In this document: in pieces, positions 42,084-50,576 of the stretch
How positions within the stretch are numbered: the stretch's first letter is position 1
How the letters are laid out: each line of letters begins with the position of its first letter
From: Leucobacter salsicius M1-8
Lineage (GTDB): Bacteria > Actinomycetota > Actinomycetes > Actinomycetales > Microbacteriaceae
Direction of reading: 5' to 3'
DNA length: 64,000 nt
NCBI RefSeq assembly: GCF_000350525.1
Contig: NZ_AOCN01000022.1
Span: 372,001 to 436,000, forward strand
Notes under the pieces: generated by a model
Databases searched by the model: none
What the model saw: only the letters and a program-made list of their open reading frames with translations
What the model was told of the DNA's origin: nothing
Made by a program: the position numbers and the translations under genes

Positions 42084-43370
42084 GTGGCGCACGCGACGGC
42101 AGCGAAGCTGGCAACAGATGTCATCATTCTGGGCGGTGGCCTTGCAGGCCTCGCCGCAGCAGATTCCCTCGGGGATTCGGGCCTTGATGTGACCCTGCTT
42201 GAAGCCGGGTCACGGCTGGGGGGCCGCACCCATGGTGAACACTGGGCCGCCGCAGGCCGCCCAGTGGATCTGGGCGGCACCTGGCTGCTACCGACGTTTA
42301 CGAAGTCGTTCGAACTGCTCGACAGGCTCGGGATCAGCACCTACGATTCTCCTGCCTCAGATCTGTGGCTGACCCACTTCAGGGACGGCGCTGCGGCTCG
42401 CCACCTGCTGAGCGACACGGAATACACCGAACTCGAACGAGTATTGGCGATCCTTCGCCGCGTGGTTGCCGCATCACCCGAGCCGCTCAGTTCCGAAGCG
42501 GCGCTGCGGCTGGCTCGTGAAGAAGAGCCAGCGCCGAGCCCGCTCATCGAGGACTGGCTTCGTGCCACTCAGCGGTACCTCGCGGGCGCCAACTTGGACG
42601 CGGTGGACGCTGGCCACCTGCTGCTTGCGATTGAAGACATTGCTGATCCGGAGCACTACCGTGCGCAGATTCAGGGCGCGACGAAGTCACTCATTGACGC
42701 GCTTGCGGCGCGCATCTCGGCGCGCGTAGAGCTCAATGCGCGCGCGGTGAGCGTGCGTCACGACGGGGAGAAGTTCGCTGTGCGCACGGGAGCCGGGCAT
42801 GAGTATGCTGCTTCAAACCTGATTCTCGCGGTGCCGTTGAACTGCATTGCGGATATCGACATTGACCAGGTGCTGCTCGGGGGCGTCGCCCCGATCGCGC
42901 GCGAGGGGCACGCGGGCCTGGCGCGTAAGGACTGGCTCGTGCTCGATGGGGTGCCGGATCACTTTCGCGTCTTTGCTTCGCATGGCCCCTTCGGCTATTT
43001 CAGGTCGGAGGAGGTGCTCGCCGATGGCGGCGTGCTCTCGGTGGGGCTCGCGCCCGCTGACGAGGGCGAGATCGATACGGCAGAGCTCGAGATTATGATT
43101 CGCAAGCACTACCTGCCGGAGGCCCGCATTCGCTCCCGCATGACCTACGACTGGGGCGATGATCCCCACGCGAAGGGCACCTGGTTTGTGCCCCGCCCAG
43201 GCCAGTACGCGGCCCTCGCCGCGCTCGGCCCACATTTCCCCCAGCTGTTCGTGATCGGAGGCGACCTCGATTCGGAATTCCCCGGGACGCTCGAGGGAGC
43301 GATCTCGAGCGGGCAGCGAGCAGCCGCAGCAATCAAATACAATCAGGAGAGTCATTCACGTGCGCACTAG
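42084..43370 (+). CDS. Flavin monoamine oxidase-family protein
   Basis: 428 residues from GTG 42084, preceded by AAAGGAG. The FAD-binding Rossmann motif is VIILGGGLAGLAAADSL (13-29), with the following EAGSRLGGRTHG that marks the monoamine oxidase/phytoene desaturase class, and a C-terminal FVIGGDLDSEFPGTLEGAI where the flavin is held. It oxidises an amine with oxygen, giving an aldehyde or imine, ammonia and peroxide. It is the first gene of a TetR-controlled operon, and its end overlaps the next gene by 11 bases. Confidence 0.88.
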   Translation: MAHATAAKLATDVIILGGGLAGLAAADSLGDSGLDVTLLEAGSRLGGRTHGEHWAAAGRPVDLGGTWLLPTFTKSFELLDRLGISTYDSPASDLWLTHFRDGAAARHLLSDTEYTELERVLAILRRVVAASPEPLSSEAALRLAREEEPAPSPLIEDWLRATQRYLAGANLDAVDAGHLLLAIEDIADPEHYRAQIQGATKSLIDALAARISARVELNARAVSVRHDGEKFAVRTGAGHEYAASNLILAVPLNCIADIDIDQVLLGGVAPIAREGHAGLARKDWLVLDGVPDHFRVFASHGPFGYFRSEEVLADGGVLSVGLAPADEGEIDTAELEIMIRKHYLPEARIRSRMTYDWGDDPHAKGTWFVPRPGQYAALAALGPHFPQLFVIGGDLDSEFPGTLEGAISSGQRAAAAIKYNQESHSRAH

Positions 43371-44763
43371 CGAGCACACCCCTTACACCAGCATGATCAA
43401 TGGAAATGTGTCGCACTGGTGGCAACAGATCGGGGCCCCCGCGCCGCGCCCCGAACTGCCCGGCGATCTGACCTGCGACATTGCCATCGTGGGGGCGGGT
43501 TACACCGGCCTCTGGACGGCCTATTACCTGAAGAAGGCTCAGCCGAACCTCGACGTCGTGATCGTCGAACAGAAGCATGTCGGCTACGGCGCCTCGGGGC
43601 GCAACGGCGGCTGGCTGACGAGTGCCATTACCGGTGGACGCGAGCAGTATGTCGCGAGCCACGGCAAGGACACGGCCGAGCGTTTTCAGCGGACCATGAA
43701 TGAGACCGTTGATGAAGTGATTCGAGTGTGCGCGGCGGAGGGGATCGACGCCGACATCCTGAAGGGTGGCGAATTTAACGTCGCGTACACGCCCGCCCAG
43801 GAGAAGCGGATTCGCGCCTACGCCGCCTCGGAGGCGCAGTGGGAGAGCTCGGGGCTGCGGCTCCTCGAAGCCGACGAGGCGAAGGCGAAGATCAACGTCT
43901 CAGGCACCCGAGCCGCCGTGTGGCACCCGAACGCGGCGCGCGTGCAGCCCGCCAAGCTCGCGGCTGGGCTCGCGCGCGTGGTCGAGGGCATGGGCGTTCG
44001 CATCTTCGAGCGCACGACCGTTAGTGAGATCCGGCCCCGCACATTACTCACCGACCGGGGCACCGTGCGTGCCGAGTACGTCGTGCGCGCGACGGAGGGC
44101 TTCACCGCGCAGCTTAAAGGCCTGAAGCGACTGTGGCTGCCCATGAACTCATCGCTGATTGTGACGGAGCCACTAGCGCCCGCAGTGTGGGACGAGCTGA
44201 ACTGGAACAACGGCGAGGTCATGGGAGACCTCGCTCACGTCTACATGTACGCGCAGCGCACCGCGGACGATCGCATCGCATTTGGTGGCCGGGGCGTGCC
44301 GTACCGCTTTGGCTCCAAGGTCGATAACGATGGTTCGACGCAGGAGCGCACCGCGCGCACCCTGGCCGACCTGCTGTACCGGTTCTTCCCGCAGGCCGAC
44401 GGCGCAGCGATTGACCACCTGTGGTCGGGCGTGCTGGGCGTGCCGCGCGACTGGGCTGCGACCGTGGGCCTCGACCCGGCCACGGGCATGGCCTGGGGTG
44501 GCGGATACGTCGGTACCGGCGTGACCTCGACCAACCTTGCGGGCCGCACTCTCAGCGACCTGATCCTGCGGCAGCGCACCGAACTGGTGGACCTGCCGTG
44601 GGTCAACCACCGCGTACGTAAGTGGGAGCCGGAGCCGCTGCGCTGGGTCGCGACCAAGGGTCTTTATGTCGCCTATGGCATGGCAGACAACAGCGAGTAC
44701 AAGGGGCGTCAAGCCACCTCGCCCATCGCGCACATGGCGAACCTCATCACAGGCAAGCCCTAA
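43360..44763 (+). CDS. FAD-dependent oxidoreductase, PuuB-like (DAO family)
   Basis: 467 residues from GTG 43360, inside the end of the amine oxidase gene. The pattern SHWWQQIGAP, then CDIAIVGAGYTGLWTAYYL and EQKHVGYGASGRNGGWL matches gamma-glutamylputrescine oxidase and related DAO enzymes; the C-terminus has WGGGYVGTGVTSTNLAGRTL. It should oxidise a secondary or primary amine in the cytoplasm. No gamma-glutamylputrescine synthetase is seen in the window, so the substrate may be a different amine. Confidence 0.85.
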   Translation: MRTSEHTPYTSMINGNVSHWWQQIGAPAPRPELPGDLTCDIAIVGAGYTGLWTAYYLKKAQPNLDVVIVEQKHVGYGASGRNGGWLTSAITGGREQYVASHGKDTAERFQRTMNETVDEVIRVCAAEGIDADILKGGEFNVAYTPAQEKRIRAYAASEAQWESSGLRLLEADEAKAKINVSGTRAAVWHPNAARVQPAKLAAGLARVVEGMGVRIFERTTVSEIRPRTLLTDRGTVRAEYVVRATEGFTAQLKGLKRLWLPMNSSLIVTEPLAPAVWDELNWNNGEVMGDLAHVYMYAQRTADDRIAFGGRGVPYRFGSKVDNDGSTQERTARTLADLLYRFFPQADGAAIDHLWSGVLGVPRDWAATVGLDPATGMAWGGGYVGTGVTSTNLAGRTLSDLILRQRTELVDLPWVNHRVRKWEPEPLRWVATKGLYVAYGMADNSEYKGRQATSPIAHMANLITGKP

Positions 44764-44828
44764 CTACCAGCCACGACGTGAACCGCGGCCGTGGGCCGCC
44801 CCCCGACAACTCAACGAGGAGTATCAAG

Positions 44829-44972
44829 ATGCAACCCAACGAAGCACTCGAAGTGCTGAAATCCGATGACGCGCTGCAGCAAAAACTGTCGCGCGGCCAG
44901 TTCTATTCACTCCTCACGGCAGCGGTCATTGTGCCGGCTGTCGTGCTGATGATCGTGGGGGCGTGGTTCTAA
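44829..44972 (+). CDS. 47-residue single-helix membrane peptide, likely transporter partner
   Basis: ATG 44829 has GAGGAG at good spacing. Residues 1-24 are polar (MQPNEALEVLKSDDALQQK), and residues 28-46 form one hydrophobic helix ending GAWF. Its stop TAA shares a base with the permease ATG (TAATG), so the two are translationally coupled. I recognise no family. The tight coupling to a permease suggests a small accessory subunit, as is known for other transporters with tiny partners. Confidence 0.75.
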   Translation: MQPNEALEVLKSDDALQQKLSRGQFYSLLTAAVIVPAVVLMIVGAWF

Positions 44973-46378
44973 TGGCAATCAAGGAACAGGTTCCCGTGGA
45001 CAGTTCCACGATGCCGCTCACCCTTCGCGAGAAAAAGTGGGGCTTTCTCGCCACGTTTGGCAACACGACCTCGGCCGCGATTGCAACCTGGAGCTTCGTC
45101 GCCGGCGCTACCGTGGCGTTCTACCTCGATACGGTCGTGGGCATCATCGTGATGGCCGCGGGCGTGTTGATCGGCCTCTTCATTACGGTGATGGCGGCGT
45201 TGCCGATGTCTCAGCGATACGGGCTCGAAGCCGTGCGCTCGATGCGACCCGCATTCGGTGTGCGCGGCAGCATCTTTGGCGTCGTGCTCGTGTTCCTGAC
45301 GCTGATCGGCTGGAACTCGGTGCTCGCCATCGTGCTAATGCAATCAGCGTCGACAGTGATGGAGACGCTGGGCTTCGTGCCACCCAGCGCCATGAAGGTC
45401 ACCCAAATTGTGATCCTCGTGATCGCGGTTGCCGTCGTGTTCGCGCTCGTCAACAGGGGCTCGGGTGCGCTGCGTTGGGCGGGCCCCGCCATAACCGCTG
45501 CCGTCATCTTGCTCGTCATCGTGATGCTGGTGTTCTTGATTCAGCACTTCAGCTGGGAAGCTATCGTTACCGCTGCCCCGCTCGCTCCGCTCGAAGATTC
45601 TCGATTGAACATCATGATCATCGTTGAGATGGGCATCGCCAGCGGTCTCTCCTGGTGGCCATATCTTGGCAGCCTGACGCGCTACAGTCGCAACACCAAC
45701 ACCGCCATGTGGCCGAGCCTGCTCGGGCTCGGGCTCGTGATGGTGGGCATCGCCTCGCTGGGTCTCATGACCGCACTCGTGCTTCCCGAATCGGGCGGCA
45801 ACCCGGTCTACCTGCTCGCGACGCAGGGTGGCGTCTGGTTCGGTATCGGCGGACTGCTCTTCCTCTTCTTCGCCAACATTGGCACGATGATGGTGGGAAC
45901 GTACACGAGCGTGCTCGCGCTCAAGCAGACCCCGGTGCTCGAGAACAAGCTGTCGTGGCGCACCGCTACGGTCATCACGCTCATTCCGGTGCTGATCGTG
46001 TCGATCTTCTTCGGTGATCCATTCCTGGCCTCGTACCCCACGTTCCTCGCATTCTCGGGTGTGCTGATGGCCCCGATCTGTGCGATCCTCATCGTGGACT
46101 ACTTCATTGTGCGCAAGCAGTCGCTCGACGCAGATGGACTGTACTCGTCCGTGCGTGGGAGCGGCTACTGGTACACCGGTGGATTCAATGTAGCGGGAAT
46201 CGTCGCGCTGGCTCTGGGGATCGGGTCGTTCTTTGTGATGTTTGATCCGATCGGCTACATTCCGAGGTTCGGCTTCCACATTATTGGAGGCAGCGTGCCG
46301 AGCGCCCTCGTGGCCGGAGTGGTCTACTATCTTGTGTTCCGACTCACACACAGGAAACCGCTGACAGTCGCAGCCTAG
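44972..46378 (+). CDS. NCS1 purine/cytosine-type permease
   Basis: 468 residues from ATG 44972, coupled to the small peptide. About 12 hydrophobic segments; the N-terminal PLTLREKKWGFLATFGNTTSA and the segment GLSWWPYLGSLTRYSRN are typical of the NCS1 (CodB) family of cation-coupled nucleobase and related transporters. Context with two amine oxidases suggests uptake of an amine or nitrogen heterocycle; a nucleobase substrate remains possible. A terminator follows. Confidence 0.85.
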   Translation: MAIKEQVPVDSSTMPLTLREKKWGFLATFGNTTSAAIATWSFVAGATVAFYLDTVVGIIVMAAGVLIGLFITVMAALPMSQRYGLEAVRSMRPAFGVRGSIFGVVLVFLTLIGWNSVLAIVLMQSASTVMETLGFVPPSAMKVTQIVILVIAVAVVFALVNRGSGALRWAGPAITAAVILLVIVMLVFLIQHFSWEAIVTAAPLAPLEDSRLNIMIIVEMGIASGLSWWPYLGSLTRYSRNTNTAMWPSLLGLGLVMVGIASLGLMTALVLPESGGNPVYLLATQGGVWFGIGGLLFLFFANIGTMMVGTYTSVLALKQTPVLENKLSWRTATVITLIPVLIVSIFFGDPFLASYPTFLAFSGVLMAPICAILIVDYFIVRKQSLDADGLYSSVRGSGYWYTGGFNVAGIVALALGIGSFFVMFDPIGYIPRFGFHIIGGSVPSALVAGVVYYLVFRLTHRKPLTVAA

Positions 46379-46399
46379 TCAGCTCACTGGGGGTCGAGG

Positions 46400-46440
46400 C
46401 GGGGCGGGAGATGGCAGATTGCCATTGACCGCCCCGTTGC
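46400..46440 (+). terminator. Nested hairpin ending the oxidase-permease operon
   Basis: Outer arms 46400-46407 and 46429-46436 (8 bp) enclose an inner hairpin 46411-46416 with 46420-46425. A weak T stretch follows. Confidence 0.6.
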
Positions 46441-46484
46441 TGTTGGCGGCTCGGCTCCGGCTAATGTGAAGCAACAGACAAAGC

Positions 46485-46524
46485 GAAAGGCCCCGGTCTG
46501 GATTTCTCCAGACCGGGGCCTTTC
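46485..46524 (-). terminator. Terminator of tRNA-fMet copy 1
   Basis: A 17-bp perfect stem (46485-46501 with 46508-46524), six-base loop, directly after the tRNA on the minus strand, with AAAG/CTTT ends. It faces the permease gene and may work in both directions. Confidence 0.85.
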
Positions 46525-46530
46525 TCACAG

Positions 46531-46604
46531 TTGCGGGGGCAGGATTTGAACCTACGACCTCCGGGTTATGAGCCCGGCGAGCTACCGAGCTGCTCCACCC
46601 CGCG
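46531..46604 (-). tRNA. tRNA-fMet (CAT), initiator, copy 1
   Basis: 74 nt on the minus strand, cloverleaf with CAT anticodon. Initiator features are present: a C1-A72 mismatch at the end of the acceptor stem and three consecutive G-C pairs in the anticodon stem (GGG/CCC around CTCATAA). CCA is not encoded. Confidence 0.95.
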
Positions 46605-46843
46605 TCACAATCATTAGCTTAATGCGGTGGTGCAGCATGGCACTAAAGCGACGAAATTGTGGGCGTGTTGCTTTGGGTGCTTGAAGTGTTTGGGGGTGCG
46701 GGGGATCGAGTGGGTGGATCGAGTCGCTCACAAGCGGCACGAATGCGCTGTGCAAAATTGTCTACCGGGTTGGTCGGCCCGTGAGGCCCCGGTTGCCTGT
46801 CTTACGGCGAGGTGGTGTGGGTGCCGGGGTGTTTGGGGAAAGC

Positions 46844-46887
46844 GAAAGGCCCCTGGTCTGGAATAAATCCCAGGCCAGGGGCCTTTC
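46844..46887 (-). terminator. Terminator of tRNA-fMet copy 2
   Basis: An 18-bp stem (46844-46861 with 46870-46887) with one G-U pair and an A/T-rich loop, directly after the tRNA on the minus strand. Confidence 0.85.
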
Positions 46888-46893
46888 TCACAG

Positions 46894-46967
46894 TTGCGGG
46901 GGCAGGATTTGAACCTACGACCTCCGGGTTATGAGCCCGGCGAGCTACCGAGCTGCTCCACCCCGCG
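46894..46967 (-). tRNA. tRNA-fMet (CAT), initiator, copy 2
   Basis: 74 nt, identical in sequence to copy 1, with the same initiator C1-A72 mismatch and GGG/CCC anticodon stem. Upstream sequence beyond six bases differs, so the two copies have separate promoters. Confidence 0.95.
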
Positions 46968-47152
46968 TCACAAGAGATAACTCTATCACGGCGAAAGGGG
47001 GCCCACGAATCGAGGGTTCCCAGGCGTGTTGCGGTCTGTGGAAAGCGCTGACAACAGGGCTGCCTGAACGCGCAAGATCGGGGGCAGCCGCCTCATGGGG
47101 CGGTGATGCGGGCCGCACCGGGATCCGCTATTTGGATTTTGAGGAGGACCCC

Positions 47153-50100
47153 ATGTCCACACCAGAGCTGGTCAGCCCGCAGGTGGCGCGGCCCCGACCG
47201 CGGCGTACGAGATGGTTGCGCAAGGCGTGCGGAGCGCTTATCGCTTTCGCCGCCCTCGTATCTGGAGGTGTGGTCGCTGGCTCAAGCCCCGCCTCAGCGC
47301 TCCCGCGAGGTGAGTCGGTGTCGTTTTCGGGAGGGCTCACAATTTCAAACTTCATCTTGCCCGGAGGGAAGCGTGCCTACTGCGTCGAGGTGGTGATGGG
47401 CGAACCTACCGGTCAAGCCTGGCTTGACGGGCGGCTCTCGAAGTTGCCCGGGGTGTCCTTGCGGCTCAACCCGTGGAACAACCCGACCGGCATGCGTCAA
47501 ATGAACTATCTCATTGACCGCCACGGGCAGACGAAGAACGCGTGGACCTCGGCCGCTGTGCAGCTGACGATCTGGCGCATGCGCGAGAACTTTCTCGAAG
47601 GCAACCCGATGCTGAATCAAAAAATGGCCGTGTTGAAGTCGTCCCAGAAGGGGCGCGATCTGATCACGCGCTCGAACCAGCTCGTCGCCGACGCAAAGAC
47701 CAATGCCAAAGCTCCCACTTCCGCCCCGGCGATCTCGGGGGAGCTGTCGATTACGCCGGATCCGATGGGTAAAGCTGGCAGATATCGTGTTGCCTACCCC
47801 AAGGGAACGGTTTCATTGAGCGCGATCAGCGGCGTATTTGTGCGAAATGGTGAGGCGACCATTACGGTGCCGAGCGATGAAGCCACCGCTCGTTATATAG
47901 ACATTGAACCCGGCGCGAAGCAGCTGAAAGTGACCGGTTCGTGGGAAACCGTGGGGCAGGCGGGGTGGGAAGCCCAGCTCGATGTCTACAGCACCTCAAC
48001 TGCCGCTGGAGGGACGGGCCAGCGTGTGGCCGTGGCCACAGGGAAATCGAATGTCCCTCGGCGAACGGGCAAGTTCACCACGGTGATCGCGTCCCCGCCT
48101 CCGCCCAAAGCACCCCCGGTGGCTTCGTCGCTTGCGCAGCCCTCCGCTGAAGTGGGTGGATCGATGCGAGACGAGCTCATCGTGCAACAGCGAAGCGGCA
48201 CGACCCTCGACATGTGGCCGGCCGCGACCGCGAGCTTTACGGCGTACCTCGAGCCCGAAGCCGGAGCGCTCAAGTATGACGCGTCGTGGAATCCGCTGAT
48301 GGGTGCGCCATATAGCGCCCACAAGGAAGACGAGAGTACGGGAGAGCCGCTGTGGCACACCTGGTGGGCTAATCAGCAGGGGCAAGCACTGCGCGATTAC
48401 GACGGCAATCCCATCCCGATTGCCGATCACACAGGACACCAGACGTCGGGAACCGCGGCAGACGGCACCACATACCCGGTGGCACATCTGACCGAAGCGG
48501 GGGAGCCGGTGCTTGACGAAGCGGGCACGCCAACGTTCCACACGATTCGGGAGCCACAGCTCGAGGAACGCCGAGACCCGCAGCGGTGGACAGAAGACGA
48601 GCTGACGGCAATGTCTGAGGACGAACGGTGTCTGGCGCAACCGGTTTTTGAGGAAACCGGGATTGCGGTGCCGGGGCCGGGCACCTATGCGAGTTCAGAT
48701 GTCACCGTGCGCTCGGGCGGCACGATTCACTGGGTCGAGCAGGTCTTCTCGCGCGGCCAGCAGATGCACGAGGGGGAATGTGGGGTCGCAAATGAAACCA
48801 CCCGCATCAACCAGCCCGGTGTGGTCACTCAGGCGCCGCCCAACTTGGTGATCGGGGAAGAAGCGTTTGACACCGCCACCGTGAGTGGCACGCTGCTCCC
48901 CAACGTGTCGTACACGATTCGATTCGAGGCATATCGTGCGCCCGCAGCGCCCCTAGACACCGAGGAAGTCGATGTGGCACCGGGCGCTGAGGCGCCGAGC
49001 TGCACTGCCGAGAACCTCGTGTTTCGGTCAGGCCGGATACCGGTGACCGCCGTCGGGGAGATCCGATCACCGGGGTTCACCATCAGTGCAGCGCACGGAG
49101 CGAAACTGTGGTGGGTGGAAACCCTGGAAATTGATGAGGGCGACGGGCCGCGGCCACTGCATCGAGGCGTGTGCGGGCTCGCAAATGAGACCACGCACAT
49201 CGGTCAGCCCGAAGTTGAGACCCAAGCACTGCCCTCGGCTGTGGTGGGGGACGACATCACTGACACCGCCACGTTGAGTGGTCAGTTTGTTACCAATGAC
49301 GGGGCCCAGTGGGAGCTGTCGTTTCAGGGCTATCGAGCGACAACGGTGAGTGCGAACGACACCCCCGTGTGCGATGCCAGCAACCAGATCTTCTCGGTGC
49401 CGCCCGTCGCAGTGGAGGGGCCGGGCCAGATCACCAGCGCCCCGGTGCGCGCCCGCCCCGAATGGCGTGGGGACGTGTGGTGGGTGGAAACGCTGTGGCT
49501 GATTCAAGACGGGGAACGCACGGCTTACGCGACGGGAGTGTGCGGAATCGCGAATGAGACCACCTCGCTCGAGGGCCCATCCGTCACAACGCTCGCGATG
49601 CCGCTCGCGACGGTGGGCGACGCAGCGACCGATACGGCAACCGTGACCGGGCCGCTCAGCACGGCGCTCGGACAAGCATATGAACTCAGCTTCGCGGTAT
49701 ACCGAGGGGACAGCTCCCTGACCGGTACGACAGAAGCGCAATGCACGGCAGAGAACATGCTTTGGGAAAGTGATTCGGTCGCCGTGACCGCGCCCGGCGA
49801 CGTCACCTCGCCAGCCTTCACCGTGCTTCCCAGGCACGGCGACACCATTTGGTGGGTGGAATCCCTGTGGCAGATCGACCGGGGCAAGGCGTTTAAGGCA
49901 GGGGGAGAACCAGTCCGCACGCTCATTAGCGAGGGGCAATGCGGGGTCGAACACGAGACCACGAGGATTCAACGTCCCAGCGTCGCCACGGTTGCCACAG
50001 CACGGGTACGCGTCGGGGAACCGTTGTTTGACACCGTCATTGTGGAGGGGGCGCTCGCGCAACGGAAGGACATCGAGTATCGCGTGACTTTCGCCGCGTA

Positions 50101-50497
50101 TGAGCGCTCGGCCGACGGAAGCATGAGCTGCACGCCAGATACTGAGATTGCCGAGCTGTCGGACGAGCGGGGCGTCATCATCACCGAGGCCGGGCGCTAC
50201 GAATCACGGCGCACGATTGCGCGACCCGAGCACGTGGGGCTGGGTGGCTACGTCGAATCGCTCATGATGACCGTCGACGGGCAAACACACCTCGTCCACC
50301 GTGGGGCTTGCGGGGCCGCCTCTGAGAACTTTGAAGTGGTGCCGGGTGACGTTCCGCCCCCGCCAGGGAAGCCAGGCCTCCCACGCACCGGTGGCTCCTC
50401 GGGCCTCTGGGCCGCCGGTGCAGCCGCGCTGATGCTGCTTGTCGGGGGAACGATCCTGGCACTGACAACGGTGCGCAGAAGTCGGCGCGACTCATGA
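47153..50497 (+). CDS. LPXTG-anchored surface protein with Cys-Gln thioester (TQXA-type) domain and repeats
   Basis: 1114 residues from ATG 47153, which has GAGGAGG seven bases upstream; the open frame to 46931 crosses the tRNA. A basic N-terminus and hydrophobic signal end near ASALPRGE. A thioester-type domain follows: Cys77 in KRAYCVEV and Gln137 in SAAVQLTIWRM, the spacing and context of TQXA domains. After a proline-rich linker (about 305-325), residues ~500-1060 hold one partial and four full ~125-residue repeats, each with DTATVSG-like and WWVETLW-like strands and ending CGxxxETT; they resemble VaFE-type stalk modules. LPRTG at 1076, a hydrophobic helix and RRSRR form a sortase signal. 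It is probably an adhesin. No sortase gene is in the window. Confidence 0.85.
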   Translation: MSTPELVSPQVARPRPRRTRWLRKACGALIAFAALVSGGVVAGSSPASALPRGESVSFSGGLTISNFILPGGKRAYCVEVVMGEPTGQAWLDGRLSKLPGVSLRLNPWNNPTGMRQMNYLIDRHGQTKNAWTSAAVQLTIWRMRENFLEGNPMLNQKMAVLKSSQKGRDLITRSNQLVADAKTNAKAPTSAPAISGELSITPDPMGKAGRYRVAYPKGTVSLSAISGVFVRNGEATITVPSDEATARYIDIEPGAKQLKVTGSWETVGQAGWEAQLDVYSTSTAAGGTGQRVAVATGKSNVPRRTGKFTTVIASPPPPKAPPVASSLAQPSAEVGGSMRDELIVQQRSGTTLDMWPAATASFTAYLEPEAGALKYDASWNPLMGAPYSAHKEDESTGEPLWHTWWANQQGQALRDYDGNPIPIADHTGHQTSGTAADGTTYPVAHLTEAGEPVLDEAGTPTFHTIREPQLEERRDPQRWTEDELTAMSEDERCLAQPVFEETGIAVPGPGTYASSDVTVRSGGTIHWVEQVFSRGQQMHEGECGVANETTRINQPGVVTQAPPNLVIGEEAFDTATVSGTLLPNVSYTIRFEAYRAPAAPLDTEEVDVAPGAEAPSCTAENLVFRSGRIPVTAVGEIRSPGFTISAAHGAKLWWVETLEIDEGDGPRPLHRGVCGLANETTHIGQPEVETQALPSAVVGDDITDTATLSGQFVTNDGAQWELSFQGYRATTVSANDTPVCDASNQIFSVPPVAVEGPGQITSAPVRARPEWRGDVWWVETLWLIQDGERTAYATGVCGIANETTSLEGPSVTTLAMPLATVGDAATDTATVTGPLSTALGQAYELSFAVYRGDSSLTGTTEAQCTAENMLWESDSVAVTAPGDVTSPAFTVLPRHGDTIWWVESLWQIDRGKAFKAGGEPVRTLISEGQCGVEHETTRIQRPSVATVATARVRVGEPLFDTVIVEGALAQRKDIEYRVTFAAYERSADGSMSCTPDTEIAELSDERGVIITEAGRYESRRTIARPEHVGLGGYVESLMMTVDGQTHLVHRGACGAASENFEVVPGDVPPPPGKPGLPRTGGSSGLWAAGAAALMLLVGGTILALTTVRRSRRDS

Positions 50498-50576
50498 CCC
50501 GCAGCCATTGTGCAGTTGATCCAAACCAAATTCATAGGTTGACGGGCCAAAGTGGTGACATACGAAGGGAGCCACC

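Larger units (their letters stand above)
46515..46973. repeat. 96-bp direct repeat spanning two tRNA-fMet genes
   Basis: 46515-46610 and 46878-46973 are identical, covering the tRNA, half of the terminator stem and six bases of upstream sequence. The other half of each terminator differs, with mostly compensating changes that keep both stems paired. The 267 bases between contain no credible gene. Confidence 0.9.

Noticed and set aside
46627-46866. 79-codon open frame between the two tRNA-fMet genes
   Set aside because: It runs into the terminator stem of tRNA copy 2, has no ribosome site, and the protein has a random, Cys/Trp-rich composition.
46931-47152. N-terminal extension of the LPXTG protein
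   Set aside because: It would cross the tRNA-fMet gene and place 74 residues before the signal peptide; ATG 47153 has an excellent ribosome site.
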